Source: Lineus longissimus (Eukaryota > Nemertea > Pilidiophora > Heteronemertea > Lineidae). From it: a DNA stretch of 64,000 nt. Location: contig NC_088313.1 in the NCBI RefSeq assembly GCF_910592395.1, positions 19,422,437-19,486,436 of the forward strand, read 5' to 3'. A program made the translations under genes and the position numbers. The notes under the pieces were generated by a model. The model ran no database searches and was not told the DNA's origin. It saw only the letters and a list, made by a program, of their open reading frames with translations. This document shows, in pieces, positions 49,101 to 61,900 of this stretch (position 1 is its first letter; every line of letters starts with the position of its first letter).

Positions 49101-52100
49101 TGAGTTGCTTGTTCAACCAAACTGACTTAGAAAGAACTTATATTTATACATGTAACACCTCATGTTTTCATACTCTAATCATGGACTGGATGGTATGAAA
49201 GATCTTTCAAATGACAATGCTGAAATATTTACCGATTATCAAGACACGAAGGTGATACATGTATGTTTATACTTACGGGGTTATGAAGGACTAATTTCTT
49301 GAGGGACTTGACATCATCACTGAGAGTAGCTGACATAAGAAATGCTTGATAGATTTTGGGAAGGTGACTGCAATGTATTGAAAATGAAAACACTCGTTAG
49401 ACGATTATATGGAAAGAGTTTTAAAAGACAGCAGATATGATACATGAACACCCCAAAACTGATCAAACATGTAGCAACATACATGTACTTATATCTTCGT
49501 TTTAGAATTGGATTTTAGTACTGCCAAGAAACCCTAGATGGCAACACTGATGCTGTCTAGAAGTTTGTGCTATAAAACCTTGCCCCCCCACCACTGCATC
49601 TTGGATCCACGCCTGCATAGACATTGAAAGCTTTTCATTTCACTGAAACACAAAACAGGCACCTACAGACACACTTTTGAGGCCTTTTACAATCATTTCA
49701 ATGCATAAGGCCATAGTTTCGAAACAGACTATAAACACCAGGCGTGAGTAGTTCCACAACTAAACATGGGACTGAAACTGGTTCAAGAAATGGGGAATCA
49801 CCTAATTTACTTCCACGTATTGATTTGTCCATACTACTGATAGTAATAATTGATTGTGAGGTGGATTCATTTGTACAGAAACAACCTAGAAGAGCGAGTG
49901 TCTCCTTCATGCCTGATGAGTTTCAAAGCATTTCATAGAATAGATTGAAAGGTGAAAAGACCGGCATGTTATATACTGTACAGGCCAAATGAACAAATTA
50001 GAGAACCTACAGCGTGTAGCAGTGCATTCAAGTCAGGAGGACAACAAACATGAGTTGGGGATGTGACTAGTGGTCTGTAGTCTGTGGTCACACCTTGTAC
50101 TATAATATGATGTTTATAAGTGTGACTTGAAGAAAAAACCACGAGCTGTACATTAGTGTAGGCGTTAATAAATTATGACTTTTTAACAAATGAAATGAAA
50201 CTGACAATGCCTTCCTTACCTCAGAATAGACTTCACATCTTGTTCATAACCGAATGAGAAGACAAGATCAGCTTCATCAATCACGAGAAGTTCTAACGAG
50301 GATTTTAAGTGGAGATTTTTGGCTGCAATGTGTGCTAAGATTCGACTTGGGGTTCCTATCACAATGTCTGGCTTTTCCATCAGCAGGGGCCTGAAATTAA
50401 TGAGATGACTTGATATTTAGGTAAAACATAGACAAGGTCGTTGGGCCCTGCATGAGAATTTTTGCTTAAGGCTTGGATACAGTTCCTGCATTGATAATCA
50501 TAGCAAGACGATTTTGCAGAAACCAGGAAGTTTGACGGTTTTAACAATACTATCGGTGCACTTACAAAGGCATCATGAAAACGTGCCTGGCCTAATGAAC
50601 CAAAAACTCTACAAGTCCTACTTAGATTACAGATTAATTTACATTCATGTAGTACCACAGCCGGCAGAAGCTACAAAATGTCAATGACTATGACGTCTCT
50701 AATTAGTCTTGATCAAGTGTGTCACAAGTGTATCCTGCTGTATAGACAGGAAGAACAATCCAACGGTTACAACCTTTGTTTGATCAGGATAAACAAGGAC
50801 ACATTTTAATGCCACTGGTTTCCGATAAAAAACACCCCAGGGTGATTGAAATACCCTGCATAATGAAGAGTACTATAATATATAAACTCTGCTCCTTGGG
50901 AGTGTTAGTGTATTAACCTGGTATGCTTCTTTACAGTTGTCATGGTCCCTTTCCATTCCAAGGAAATGAATGAAATGTTTGTCTGGTTTTCTCTCAATCT
51001 ACTCGGAAAACCACAAGTTCTATGAAAAAATCTTACCTCTGAGCCTCTAATGGAGATTGGCCTGATATGTCCACACACCTTACTTCTCTTGAACAATTTG
51101 TTGTCAACTCCTACAGAGGAAACGAAGTTTCAGATACAACATCATACACATGAACATGTTTTCACAGCAAGAATGCAGTTGGCCCAAACTTCATATTGGA
51201 AAATGATGGTCTATTCAAATGATGAAAGCTATACATGTATAGTATTTACTTTGATTTTCTTACAAAACAATGGGTGATATGAATAAAGGCTAGCAAATGC
51301 TTTTACTTCAATTTTGTACAGAAAGGCCAAGTGTAAATGTACATGGAGTTTTAGATAAAAGCATTTACTACTCTTTATTCATATCACCCAATGTGTAACA
51401 CTTTCATCATTGCTGAATACCTTGATGTTCTTGTATGCTTGATTACATAACTCCTTTGTCGGTGTCATCACCAAAGCTTTGGTGCTCTGTTCCCTTGCAA
51501 CCCTCTTAGCCTCGAGGATCTTCTGTATTAAGGGGATACCATACGCTGCAGTCTTCCCTGATCCAGTCCGGGCCCTTGCTAGGACATCCTTGCCCTCCAT
51601 TGCTAGTGGGATGGCCTTTTCTTGAATGAGTGTGGGTTCGGACCATCCGAGACTGGAGATCGCCTATATTAGGGAGAGGACAGAAATTGTGATCTTGAGA
51701 ACTTGAATTGGGACTGGAAGGGGAGGGGTAGGTCTGGAGTTCCAGCCCTGGCCAAGACACCCTTCCCCACCACTGCTAGTGCTAGGGACTTGGGATTAAG
51801 CTGGGATATCTTGCCATACTGGTTTGGAGGCAGGCGGATTACAAACTCTCCACCTTTTCTTGGGTCAGCCAGTGTTGGTTGCGATCATCCTAGTGAGAGG
51901 ACACCAGAGTGTGATCATGCCAACTTTTCTTGTGAAAGGGGGTGGTCTGGAGGTTCTAGATGTCTTTCATGGCAAACCGACAACGGGGAAGACGAAGGGT
52001 CTCAACAAAGTTTGTATCACTTGTGGTATCATGGAATCAACCATCACACACGATAAGTGATAATGCCTTGGTTGTGACTCTTGCATCCAAGATACTTTGA

Positions 52101-55100
52101 TCTACCATCGAAAGACATTTCAGGACCTGAACATCCATCTTTTCCAACATGTCCTATTGACCTATGCTACATGTAGCACAATGGTCTTCTGTGCGTTGGT
52201 TTTGATCATAACTGGAGATCACCAGGATAACAACTGAGGAAACGTGCTGTTCAGGAAAGGGGTAGGATCCTTTATAACCCCATGGATATTCAATGATGGT
52301 CTTGACTGAGTCCTGGTAAGGTCATTGGTCATTTCGGACCATCGGTACAAACTCCTGTTAGACTTAGAGCCTGCAATCAGTAACACAAAGTAAACCACTA
52401 ATTTCCATATCATGATAATGATTTATTTGCAACTTTATTACAATTCGTGTTTGCCAAATCAGCCCAATGCCTTTTTAATTCCTCATTGAGTATTTTGAGA
52501 AGCTGGAGATTAAATTTGGCAGACATTTTACATAGACGATATACAACACTATTTTAGATGAGAGACTATATAACTCTTTACTGTGCACCCTACCGGTAGT
52601 CCGACTCTAAACCCTATGGCTCCACCTGTCCTAAAGATGAGCAAGCTTTTCGGCTGCGATTTACAATGTATGACATCTACCTATGATTAGACTCAAAATT
52701 ACTATACACGAGATTACAGTATGGCAGTAGTGGTTAACGTCGATTAGTTACACATGGACACAAAATTATCTGATATTTTTCAAGGACCAATTTTACAAAA
52801 TGCCTTCCTTTACTCATTCTGTCACTGAAAAGTTACATGTTTACATGTATGTAAATGTGTGATGTGATTTTAAACATGCCGACCAATTTGCAGTTGAAGA
52901 GGAATAAGCGAGATACATTTATTAGTACCGTACATGTATTAAATTTTGTGAATATCAATCCAACAACCATTATGATCCACTTTAACTTCGACCGCAGTGT
53001 CACGATGAGCTTCCACTTCCAGTTTTATTTACCCAGAAAAGTTACTGCTCTCTTGTAATAATCATCAAGCAGCACGCTAATCTTTTCCTGATCACTTTTC
53101 GTGTAGCGTGTCTGGAATTTTGCATCAACGGTACAGAAATCGGACACCTCGTTCCACTTGAAGTCTCGCTCAAGCCGACACGCAAGCATATCAACGACAC
53201 TCTCGATCAGAGCATCCTCAGGCATGTCGTTCTTGCCCCAGAATTCTGGATGATGCGGGTTATCGCGGTAATGAGACTGAACAGACTTAGTCCACTCCTC
53301 AAGGGCCACTCCATCTAATTTCTGAAACACTGATGAACAACTAAACATCACTGAATATCCAATCACTTCAAACGGACCATATTTACTCATATCGTGCCGC
53401 AGATACTGCGGTAGCATTTCCGGAATCGCCTTACAATCCACAAGAATTTCTGCAGTGCGCTTGATAGCACGGCGGTGAGACGCAACTTTAGTATAATGGA
53501 CTGCGGCACCAAGATCAACCAACGCTTCAAACACTCTTTCTTTGGTCTCTTCAGGAACCTTCAGAACCTCTACACCATAGTTATACTCCTTGCGGCTCTT
53601 CAAGTAATCCAGCGCCAACTGTGCCTCAATTTTGTTCCTGAATTTCCTTCCTGTTTCTTCGACCTTTACGTCTCCAGTTTCCCACCGCGAAGCGAAGAGA
53701 AGTAACCCAGCGAGCAGCTCCAGTGGAGAGAACGTCAGGATCCTTTTTAGCGCCTCTCGGTTGTATTTTGCACCTTGCTCTTTAGACTTATCACTCTCTT
53801 GACCTGTAACTGCTGCATCTTTGTCGGCCATGATGTGTCGAGGTGTCTGTGTCAAGTCAGTTCTAGAAAGAATGAAATGAAGGCCTTTTTTAAGATGTTG
53901 TTACAACAACATTTTCTAGAGATTCTGGAGCCAGATATCGCCTCCTTTCTTTTCTGCCAAGGTAATCAGACAAGTCAGAGCTGAATATTGAAATGTAGAT
54001 TTGTAGTCAATTCACAGAGAAGGATGGACAAGAAGGACTCACTATCGAATTCCTGCAAGAAATGATTTGAAACACCAGGATGCTAATAAATGATGTTCAT
54101 CGAAATGAAAAGATGTCGCAACAATCGAAGATTTCAATAGAATGTGAAATCAGAAGGAGTCAGCACTTCAAAAATCCATGATTCATCACTTTCAGCAATG
54201 CATTTTTAAATATGAAAACTTCTTTTTGGTGTGATTTAGGCCTTTTACTAATATTTTGATGCATAAAGAAGGAAGTAACTGTCAGTGCAAAAAGGTACAA
54301 AGCTGAACCCTACTGAAACAAAAGTAAAGTAGGTTATAAAGTGGTCTGGAAAGACAGAAATTTCGGAAGAAATTCAGTAAACTCACCAGTGTTGTACATA
54401 TAATGTAACAAATTCACCAAAATCTGTATTCTATCAGCTCAGTGTCTGATCTATAATTATATAGTGAGTTCCAAAATCACTGTACAAAGCAGTGAAACTT
54501 AAGTGCTGCCATCTGTGAGAGTAAAGTGATGGTAGACTAGAGTTCATTAGACTGGAGGTTGCTGGAACCTACCGGTACTTGCCTTTTTGGTGAATTCACT
54601 AGGCCTACATAATACACTGTAATTGTGGTTCTCACAGAAGACACTTTTAGTTTTATGACAAGAAATCCTCTCACACTGGAAACGAAAATTACGGATATAT
54701 ATTTTTAAAGCGAAAATGTCGAACAAAATTATCTTACCAGAGTGGACTGTGGTTCAGGGAACACATGGAATTTTAAATCTTGTTTACTAGCAGTCCTTTC
54801 AAGTTACACCTATATTTAACGGCAGTAAGTGTCAAGACTAGAACTGGTTTTAGAATCAGAATCAGAATCAGAATCACATCATTGGCATTGGGAGCTGATC
54901 GATATCCAGTTAAGACCTGGAGAAGTCAATGAGGATGACTGCAGAACAAGAACTACAGCTACTTTCTGAATATATGGCTTGCTTTCTGTCCTAGTTTCAG
55001 TTTTAGATTAGAACCTCTTGGCTAACTAGAGGTAGAAGGATACAGGGTTCTCCCTTATGCTTTTTTCCTGGACAAAATATAATCTTTTTCCATTTGAGCA

Positions 55101-55625
55101 CTTGAACAAAAAGTCAATCTGGTCACAATTGAAATGTCAAGTCTAAAAACTATGTCAAAATATGGTTACAACACCCGACCAAAGATAGAAATTTGGTGAT
55201 GAGAACTCCCTACATCATCCATCATGGTTGTGACATCGTCTCCATTGTCTTCAGGTTGTAACAATATTGTCCTGGACATCGTTTTACAGACATCCATGAC
55301 TAACCATTGGTTGAGTTGGCCATCAGCAGCCTAGTTTAGACAAGGGGCACTTCCAGGCACTTCGGATGGGGTAGAGGAGGGTTTACAGTATGGATAAGTG
55401 TAGTACATGTAGTGTCTAGTGATGTACACTGTGTGTAAAATACTACTTTACAGTTTAAAAAAGCGGTGACAATCGAGCAGTGCTGAGTAACGATCAACAC
55501 TTAAATCGACGCCTGAAACATTGATACTATTTAAAATACGGCCTTACCTTCAGAAGACGATCATCGAGTCCCATTTCATGAAAATGAACCACGTTTTTCT
55601 GAAATATCGATTCCGAATCGGCCAT
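46174..55625 (-). CDS. DDX56: DDX56, nucleolar DEAD-box RNA helicase
   Basis: Thirteen exons on the minus strand: 55625-55548, 51663-51421, 51110-51037, 50390-50220, 49367-49277, 49087-49023, 48766-48662, 48547-48365, 48059-47943, 47701-47527, 47279-47084, 46758-46637, 46251-46174. They sum to 1698 nt, 565 residues (human DDX56 is 547). Exon 1 reads [20 protein letters not shown]. Helicase motifs: Q-motif [23 protein letters not shown] (57-64), Ia PTKEL, Ib GTPSR, II DEAD (170-173), III SAT (201-203), V SRGIDF and VI HRVGRTAR. The C-terminal [18 protein letters not shown] and [15 protein letters not shown] are DDX56-specific, followed by a basic tail ending GGKKKKKSS. The family role is ATP-dependent RNA remodelling in 60S ribosome assembly. 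Exon 2 uses a weak donor (GTATTC). Intron 1 (3.9 kb) contains another gene. An AATAAA lies at 46153-46148. Confidence 0.96.
51725..51905 (-). pseudogene. Decayed duplicate of the DDX56 motif-I exon
   Basis: On the minus strand the stretch can be read as [18 protein letters not shown], aligned with the real exon's [18 protein letters not shown]. On the plus strand, CCACTGCTAGTG and CCTTTTCTTGGGTCAG... GATCATCC match the real exon's CCATTGCTAGTG and CCTTTTCTTGAATGAG... GACCATCC, with indels, and GAGAGGACA follows in both. The duplicated part covers exon sequence and a little flanking intron. It carries gaps and frame breaks, so it cannot substitute for the exon. Confidence 0.6.
53024..53029 (-). 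terminator. AATAAA overlapping the stop codon of the nested gene
   Basis: The minus strand reads GGTAAATAAAACTGG, where TAA is the stop and AATAAA the candidate polyadenylation signal. If used, the 3' untranslated region would be only about 15-30 nt. Confidence 0.4.
53025..53831 (-). CDS. Predicted HD-like protein (DUF5662-like), single exon nested in DDX56 intron 1
   Basis: 268 residues, intronless, same strand as DDX56. The start is set at ATG 53831 ([10 protein letters not shown]); the frame opens slightly upstream only through a non-ATG codon. An acceptor-like TTCTAG at about 53863-53868 suggests a 5' untranslated exon. The C-terminal half has [12 protein letters not shown] (His119), [13 protein letters not shown] (HD at 146-147), [13 protein letters not shown] (187-198) and SVVDMLA (Asp214). 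HD-x-SK(Y/F) followed by H-xxx-NPHHPE-(F/Y)-W is the pattern I associate with DUF5662 proteins of viruses, bacteria and scattered eukaryotes, thought to be metal-binding. That assignment is from memory of the family and needs a profile search. The first ~110 residues look helical and lack a signal peptide. AATAAA overlaps the stop codon. Confidence 0.85.
   Translation of the reverse strand: MADKDAAVTGQESDKSKEQGAKYNREALKRILTFSPLELLAGLLLFASRWETGDVKVEETGRKFRNKIEAQLALDYLKSRKEYNYGVEVLKVPEETKERVFEALVDLGAAVHYTKVASHRRAIKRTAEILVDCKAIPEMLPQYLRHDMSKYGPFEVIGYSVMFSCSSVFQKLDGVALEEWTKSVQSHYRDNPHHPEFWGKNDMPEDALIESVVDMLACRLERDFKWNEVSDFCTVDAKFQTRYTKSDQEKISVLLDDYYKRAVTFLGK
54852..54877. repeat. (AGAATC)n microsatellite
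   Basis: Four consecutive AGAATC hexamers in DDX56 intron 1. Confidence 0.85.
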
Positions 55626-55998
55626 TATTTTGTTTGGTATCATCCGGTCGTTTCGCTCCCTGACATTTTCGCCCCCAGTCGCCCCCAGGTTTTGGGTGTG
55701 GTTTGATGAAAACTATAGTATACCACCTGTACAGCCATCCACAAACCAAGAATCTGATAGTTTTCAAAGGCACATTTTATAAAACAAGCATGCAATGCCT
55801 TGCTTGTAGTCGTATGGTCCCATATGGATTTCTTAGCCTTTTGAGCAGAACACGCCACTTATGTTCATCTGCTGTTTTTCACTATCTAATTCAGAATGAC
55901 ACTTCCGGTACAATGCAAAATGGTTGCAGAAAGTAGGAAGTTCAGAAATTTCCCCTAAACCTGCTACTATCGAGATATTTCTACAATAAACATGCAAA
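55626..55998. promoter_or_regulatory. Divergent promoter region between DDX56 and the DOCK gene
   Basis: The two start codons face away from each other across 373 bp, so both promoters and 5' untranslated regions must fit here unless upstream exons exist. Next to the DDX56 ATG is the CCGGTCGTTTCGCT ... TTTTCGCCCCCAGTCG block also found before WDR54. No TATA box is obvious in a convincing position. Confidence 0.6.
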
Positions 55999-58900
55999 AT
56001 GACGAGATGGTTGAAAACCACTAATGAACATAAATATGGTGTTGGTAAGATCTGCTCCTATGCCCTGGTCAATCCAATGATCATGCGTTCTCAAAGTCGA
56101 AGTTGTTTTTTTCACCTCCCAATCCCATATCCATGCTCCTCTCCTTGCATGCTGCAACTGCAAGAGGGCAATACACAACACAGGGAGTAGATCCTTCTGA
56201 CCAGGATCATCATTTGGATATCTCGCAAACAGTCCTGCCACTGACACTAGTGACAGGGATGTGCAGAACAGTACATGGCGGCTGTTGCATGCATAGAACC
56301 TCAGACTGGGTGCAATATTTCACTGACCTAGAATTAAGCAAGGAAGTTTTATAAATAAATAGTACCTCCATGCATTAAGCCAACTGCTAATGCAAGTTGC
56401 CCCAACAACAGACAGTTGCAAGTGTGGACAGTATTTGATACTTTTTCTAAATTTCAGCTGTTTACAACTACAAGGACAATGGAAAACTGAGACTGAACCT
56501 CAGCATAGGAGATGTGGTGCACATAATTGAGGAAAATATAAGTAAGATGTTCAACTTTACTTCTGTTCTCCATACATGTCCTATAAAATATTCTTACAGG
56601 ATTTCTCTTCAGGCCGGTGCTCAATAACAACAAAAGTAATGAAGCTCAGCAGTAGTTATGAGGCTCCCTGCAACAATCACATAACCACAAGTTTTTAACA
56701 GTTAGTTCTTTTAAACAAAGGTGTGCAAATGTGTGAGTTTTGGATTAAAGGATCTGCGTGTTGTAAATCTGCTCTTTGTATTTCAGACTGGTATCGAGGT
56801 TACAATGTGAGGAGCAAACATGTGATTGGTCTCTTTCCGAAGAGTTATGTCGTCATCAGGGATGGAGTTGTACTTAACCAAGGGTATGTTGTTCATTTAT
56901 CATAAGTATTTTCCCCAGGGTCACCTGTACCAGTATAGATTTCATACTTCCCTATATGATGACTTATTCATTGAATTCCCACTCTATATTCTATGATGTT
57001 ATTCTATTTTCAGCACCCAGGAGCTCATCTACAGGACAGAGCCCCCTATTGTACAGGAGATGACATCTGTCTTACAAGAATGGGGTGCCATCTTGAAGAA
57101 CCTCTATGTGGTATGGGCAAGGAGTTTTGACTTTATTCCTGTTCTTGTAGAATCTAAAAGTTGACTGTACAAAAGACAAAAGCCGACCATGGTGTTGTAG
57201 TATTGACAATTATTCTTGATAAAGAATGGAAAAATATGCAACCATTGAGTCTTCGTTTGAATTTTCAGATAAAAAGTGCTGAATTTGCTGAGGTGCGTAA
57301 GATCATGTTGGAGCTGATCGACAAGCGGAAACTGATCATGTCAAAGAAATTGCCAGCAGATGAACTGAAGGTCTTGCAGCAGAAGATGGCCTCAAAGATA
57401 GATCTTGGCAACACGTGAGTAAACTTCATACAAGTTTAGAGTCTTCAATATAATCCTCTTAAAATCATTAAGCCCTAACCTTAACCCTTTGGTAAATGAA
57501 ACAACATCACTTGGGATCTACGTTTGTAAAGTTTATCTCTATGTATTTTTCACTGTGGATATGTGACTGACCTTAACTTCAACTTTGGGTTTGTTTTTCA
57601 GTCATCTTGGCCTTGACCTGGTCGTCAGGGATGAACATGGTAACATGCTCGACCCAAAGTTGACTGGATGTATCAAGCTTTATAGACAGGTGAGGTTTTA
57701 ACCCCGGTCATTTTGGCCAGGTAGAAAAGCATGTGACATATTGAATATACAGCTGATGATCGGTAAATTTAGTCTAGCCTTCTACCACCATCAAACACAA
57801 GGCTCCCGATTCTGTGCGAAACGATGTCACTATATAATGGAAGTAGCCATTTTAGACGTAACGAATGCTGGCTCTGACAATACATTCCAACTTTTTAACT
57901 ATTATTATTTACAGCACGAGTCGGCAACTCAAAGGATTCAGAGAGAAAGGGTGAGTGATGTGTTTAGAGCACAATTCAGTTTGATTGAATCTGAGTGATA
58001 AAGGGTAATCCAAAAAAATTGTGAAACAAATACAAAGTCGCCAATTCCAAAAAGCATGGGCATGGTTAAAAGACCGCAAAAACAAAATGTGCTGTTTGCT
58101 TAGAACTGAGTTGAGCCACATTAAACCTCATTGATTGTTTCTAAGAAAACCTGTTGTATACATTCCCCTGTGATAAAATGGCAGCAAACATTTATTTGTT
58201 TGAAGTAATCCGTCATTTTGGTTTAGGAAGGAACCCTCTTGAACCTTCCTTTGGCTGCAATAATTATGGTCATATGTTTGTATCTAGCGCTGCAAAGGGC
58301 GAAAGGAATTGAAAGCAGAGGTAACTATTTGTTGTTGTGAAGTGATTTCAGTATTCTGTGATTTTCTTTGCTTTCATTTGATTTTGCATTTTATGTAAAA
58401 AATTGCAAAGTGCCCCGAAACAGGTGATTTTTGTTGCTGAAATCATGACCATGTGCGATAATAATCTCTAGTTTACAATGGTCTTTGGTTCCTGCAATAA
58501 GAGTCAGCGATTGTTGTGACCTGTTAAGTAGTGATGGCAGTTTCATGATTTCTTCTATGTTTATTTACATTGTTGTAGTTAAATTAAATGTTGTTTACAT
58601 GCCGATGCTTTGCTGTCCAACACCAAACTTGTCAATTTGGACCTGCACCGAAATCTTGTTAAGTTCCACCAAAGATCCAACAATTAATGTCCATAAAGAG
58701 TCATAATTCAGTTATTTCCTGCATACCCACCGTGGTTCCTGTACTGTTGACTGGTCTGTATCTCTAGCCCCTGTATCAGATAATACATTGGTCATTCCTA
58801 TGTTGAATGTGACTACTAATGGCCTTTTCAAAACTTACATGTACCTTTTACCCTTGGAATGGGCCTGATCCTTTCCTGCTGGTAAATTTCTTCTTCGCGT

Positions 58901-61900
58901 CTCGTTTACTGAATCTTGTTTGAGTCAAGATTTCACAAAGGCAGGGCAGAAAAAAAGGTCAGTTCAGTCGTAAGAAGTTTTGTTGTTGTTGTTGCGATTT
59001 CAGACTTGAAAAATGTCATTGTCTTGAAGCATACCAGAGAAGTATTGAAAATAATCGATATAACTTTTCAGTCGGTGGATTCGCCGGGTAAATTCAGGCA
59101 CTCGTCACGGGGCAGCTATAGTCTCTACATCTGTGTGCGGAATGTGGTCTGTCGGATCGGGGAGGATGCAGACGTCCTTTTGAGTTTGTACGATGCCAAG
59201 GCTTGTCAGTTCATCAGGTGAGATAGTGATTCAGCATATCAGTCCCGGCCCATGACTTGCAAAGTCAGTTTTTCAAATTCAACACAATACGAGACTTGCG
59301 ATGTGAGGGAGTAGAGACGGGGCAGTGCCAACACTCCAACAAACACACAGAACTGAACAGAAATGCTCATGTGGCAGTGTATCTGGACAGTTTGTTGAGA
59401 TTCTCCACCAATATTGGCCAGAATGCAATCACCTAAACATGTATATTTTCTTTACAGTGAGAGCTATGTGATAAAATGGGGTGATAAAGGCCTTCCTAAA
59501 GATATCGAAATGATCAACAACTTAAGAGCATTGTTCACAGTAAGTAGACCTCATATTCGTCTCGGGTCATAAGAGGGCTTATGATAAATGACGACGCCTG
59601 CAAGCCCAGTCATCATATGATTTGTAGTAACTGTCATGCAGTCTGTAACTGGTCCGAATCCATTGATGATTCTAATACTTTCAGGATCTCGGCAACCGCG
59701 ACTTAGGAAGAGAAAAAATCCATCTAGTCTGTCAGATTTCACGCATCGGTTGTATGGACACAAGGGAGAGTGACTCAGGAAAAAGACAAACGGCTGGGTT
59801 GAAGCGACCTTTTGGTATTGCTGCGATGGACATCACCACTATCGTCAAGGGGATCGTTGAAAACAACGAGGACAAACAACACTTTGTGCCATTCCAAGCG
59901 TAAGTTTGAAAATCTCATTTTTGTGAATTGACAAACATTTTTGAAGGGAGACTATGAGCAGCTTTCTCACAAAGATACTTTTGATCATGTAGGTGTGGTG
60001 AGAAGGAGTTCATGGATAGTGTGATGAAGAAGGTACTCGGCGCCAAGGAGATCAACCACAAGGGACAAGGTTTATGGGTGTCTCTGCAGCTGCTACCGGG
60101 AGATCTGTCACAGGTCAGGGAAGAGTACCCGCATCTCGTGTTAGGGACAACGGTCATTGCAAGGAAGATGGGCTTTCCAGATGTCATAATGCCAGGTTCG
60201 TTTGTATGGACTTCTTATTATATCCACTCACAATCCCAAAGAAACTTCACGAAGATATTGTATATATTCAGCAAGTGCTATGGTAGCCGTTTTTGAAAAC
60301 GTCAGTCCTTTCGTGAGCAGCTGTCTAAACATCTGACAGAAAGCCCAATAGGGGCCTGACAGTGAAGATGATGATGTGTTAATGATGTTTTTTCATCAGG
60401 TGATGTACGGAATGACATCTATGTCCAGCTTGTGCAGGGGGAATTCAACCGAGGGAACAAGTCACTGAATGTGGAAATCACAATGGTTGTGTGCAATAAG
60501 AATGGAGAGTGTATACAGGTAAATCCTTGAAATGTTCATTTGTCCCTGAAAACTGAATGAGGCCATTTTGATGTACATGTTCTTGGAGCAATCATCAGAA
60601 GAAACTGCCTGGTTCTTGTTCTACCGTCAGCTAATCTAGGTGTTGTGGTGATTGGCATCTAAAGCTTGTGCTTCCTACAGATTGCTAGCTCAAGTCAGTG
60701 TTGTTATAGGCAAATATTGATCACGTGATCTTATTTTGTAATGCAGGATGTCGTTTGTCAGGGTGCGGGTTGGAAGATGGACAGTGAATACAAGAGTACT
60801 GTCTATTATCATGAGGATAAACCCAAGTGGTGCGAGACGGTCAAAGTAGCCCTCCCTATTGAGGAATTCAATGGATCACATCTCAAGTTCTTGTTTCGAC
60901 ATCGATCTTCAATAGAAGGTAGGTCTCTTTTAGTTTTTAAGTTGGATAGTCTGTTGTACCATGTGTTGAAAGAATTTTGACCTTCGGAGTATAATGTCTC
61001 AGTTTGTGCATTTGACATGATTTTTGACCCTTAGAACAATTGTTTTCCAGCCAAAGATAGGCAAGAGAAACCATTTGCGATGTCATACGTGAGGTTAAAA
61101 CAGAGTAATGGGACCACGTTACCTGATGGCATTCATGAGCTCCTGGTCTATAAGGTGAGGAAGGGGCATGGTATGCTGGCTTGGGGACCTCTTTGAGATC
61201 TAGCCCAGAAGACTTTTCGGGCAAGTCGGATGAAAATGTTGTCAAAGTCGGATGAAAATGTTGTCAAAAGCTTGTGGCTATTCACTGATCTGTCACGATT
61301 GTGTGCTATGATGTGGTCAAGTTCTCGAGAAACTTGGTGATAATGTCAAGTGCATACAGCCCTGCTTTTAGCATTTAGGATAGGTACTGTAGCCCGGCCA
61401 TAGTATCAGAATCTAGTTCAGAACTAACATTTGTTACATACTAACTTTATCTTCCAGTGCAAACTACAATTATAGCTATAGCCTTCTTTAACTATTAGCA
61501 TTATCATGTAGCTGCATGATTAATATCTCATATTCAAATACTGATCCGATAAGATCTTAACCCCCGAGTCCTTCTAATGTTAAGTCAAGCTCCAAGTCTG
61601 AGCTAGAGTTTATGGTACATGAGTGCATGGTGTTTCCAGTTCAAATTTTCATCACATAATGTTGTATCCTTTATCGTTCTGATTTCCAGATGAGTCGTGG
61701 CTCAAAACATGACGGCGTATGTCGACAGTTTCTCAATTTGCATTTCAAGTTCTTGTTTCACTTCATGTTATCATTCTGTTGGTGAAGCGCCTTGCCAAAT
61801 ATGTCTAGGTCCTCGTCATAGTTTTCCCCAACTTCTAGTCCCAATGGGTGAAAGTTAAGCTTTCAAATATTTGTTGTCAAAGTTGTTTGGGGGAGATTAC

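Noticed and set aside
51506-51760. 84-residue minus-strand ORF overlapping the helicase exon
   Set aside because: Out-of-frame shadow of DDX56 exon 2 running into the intron.
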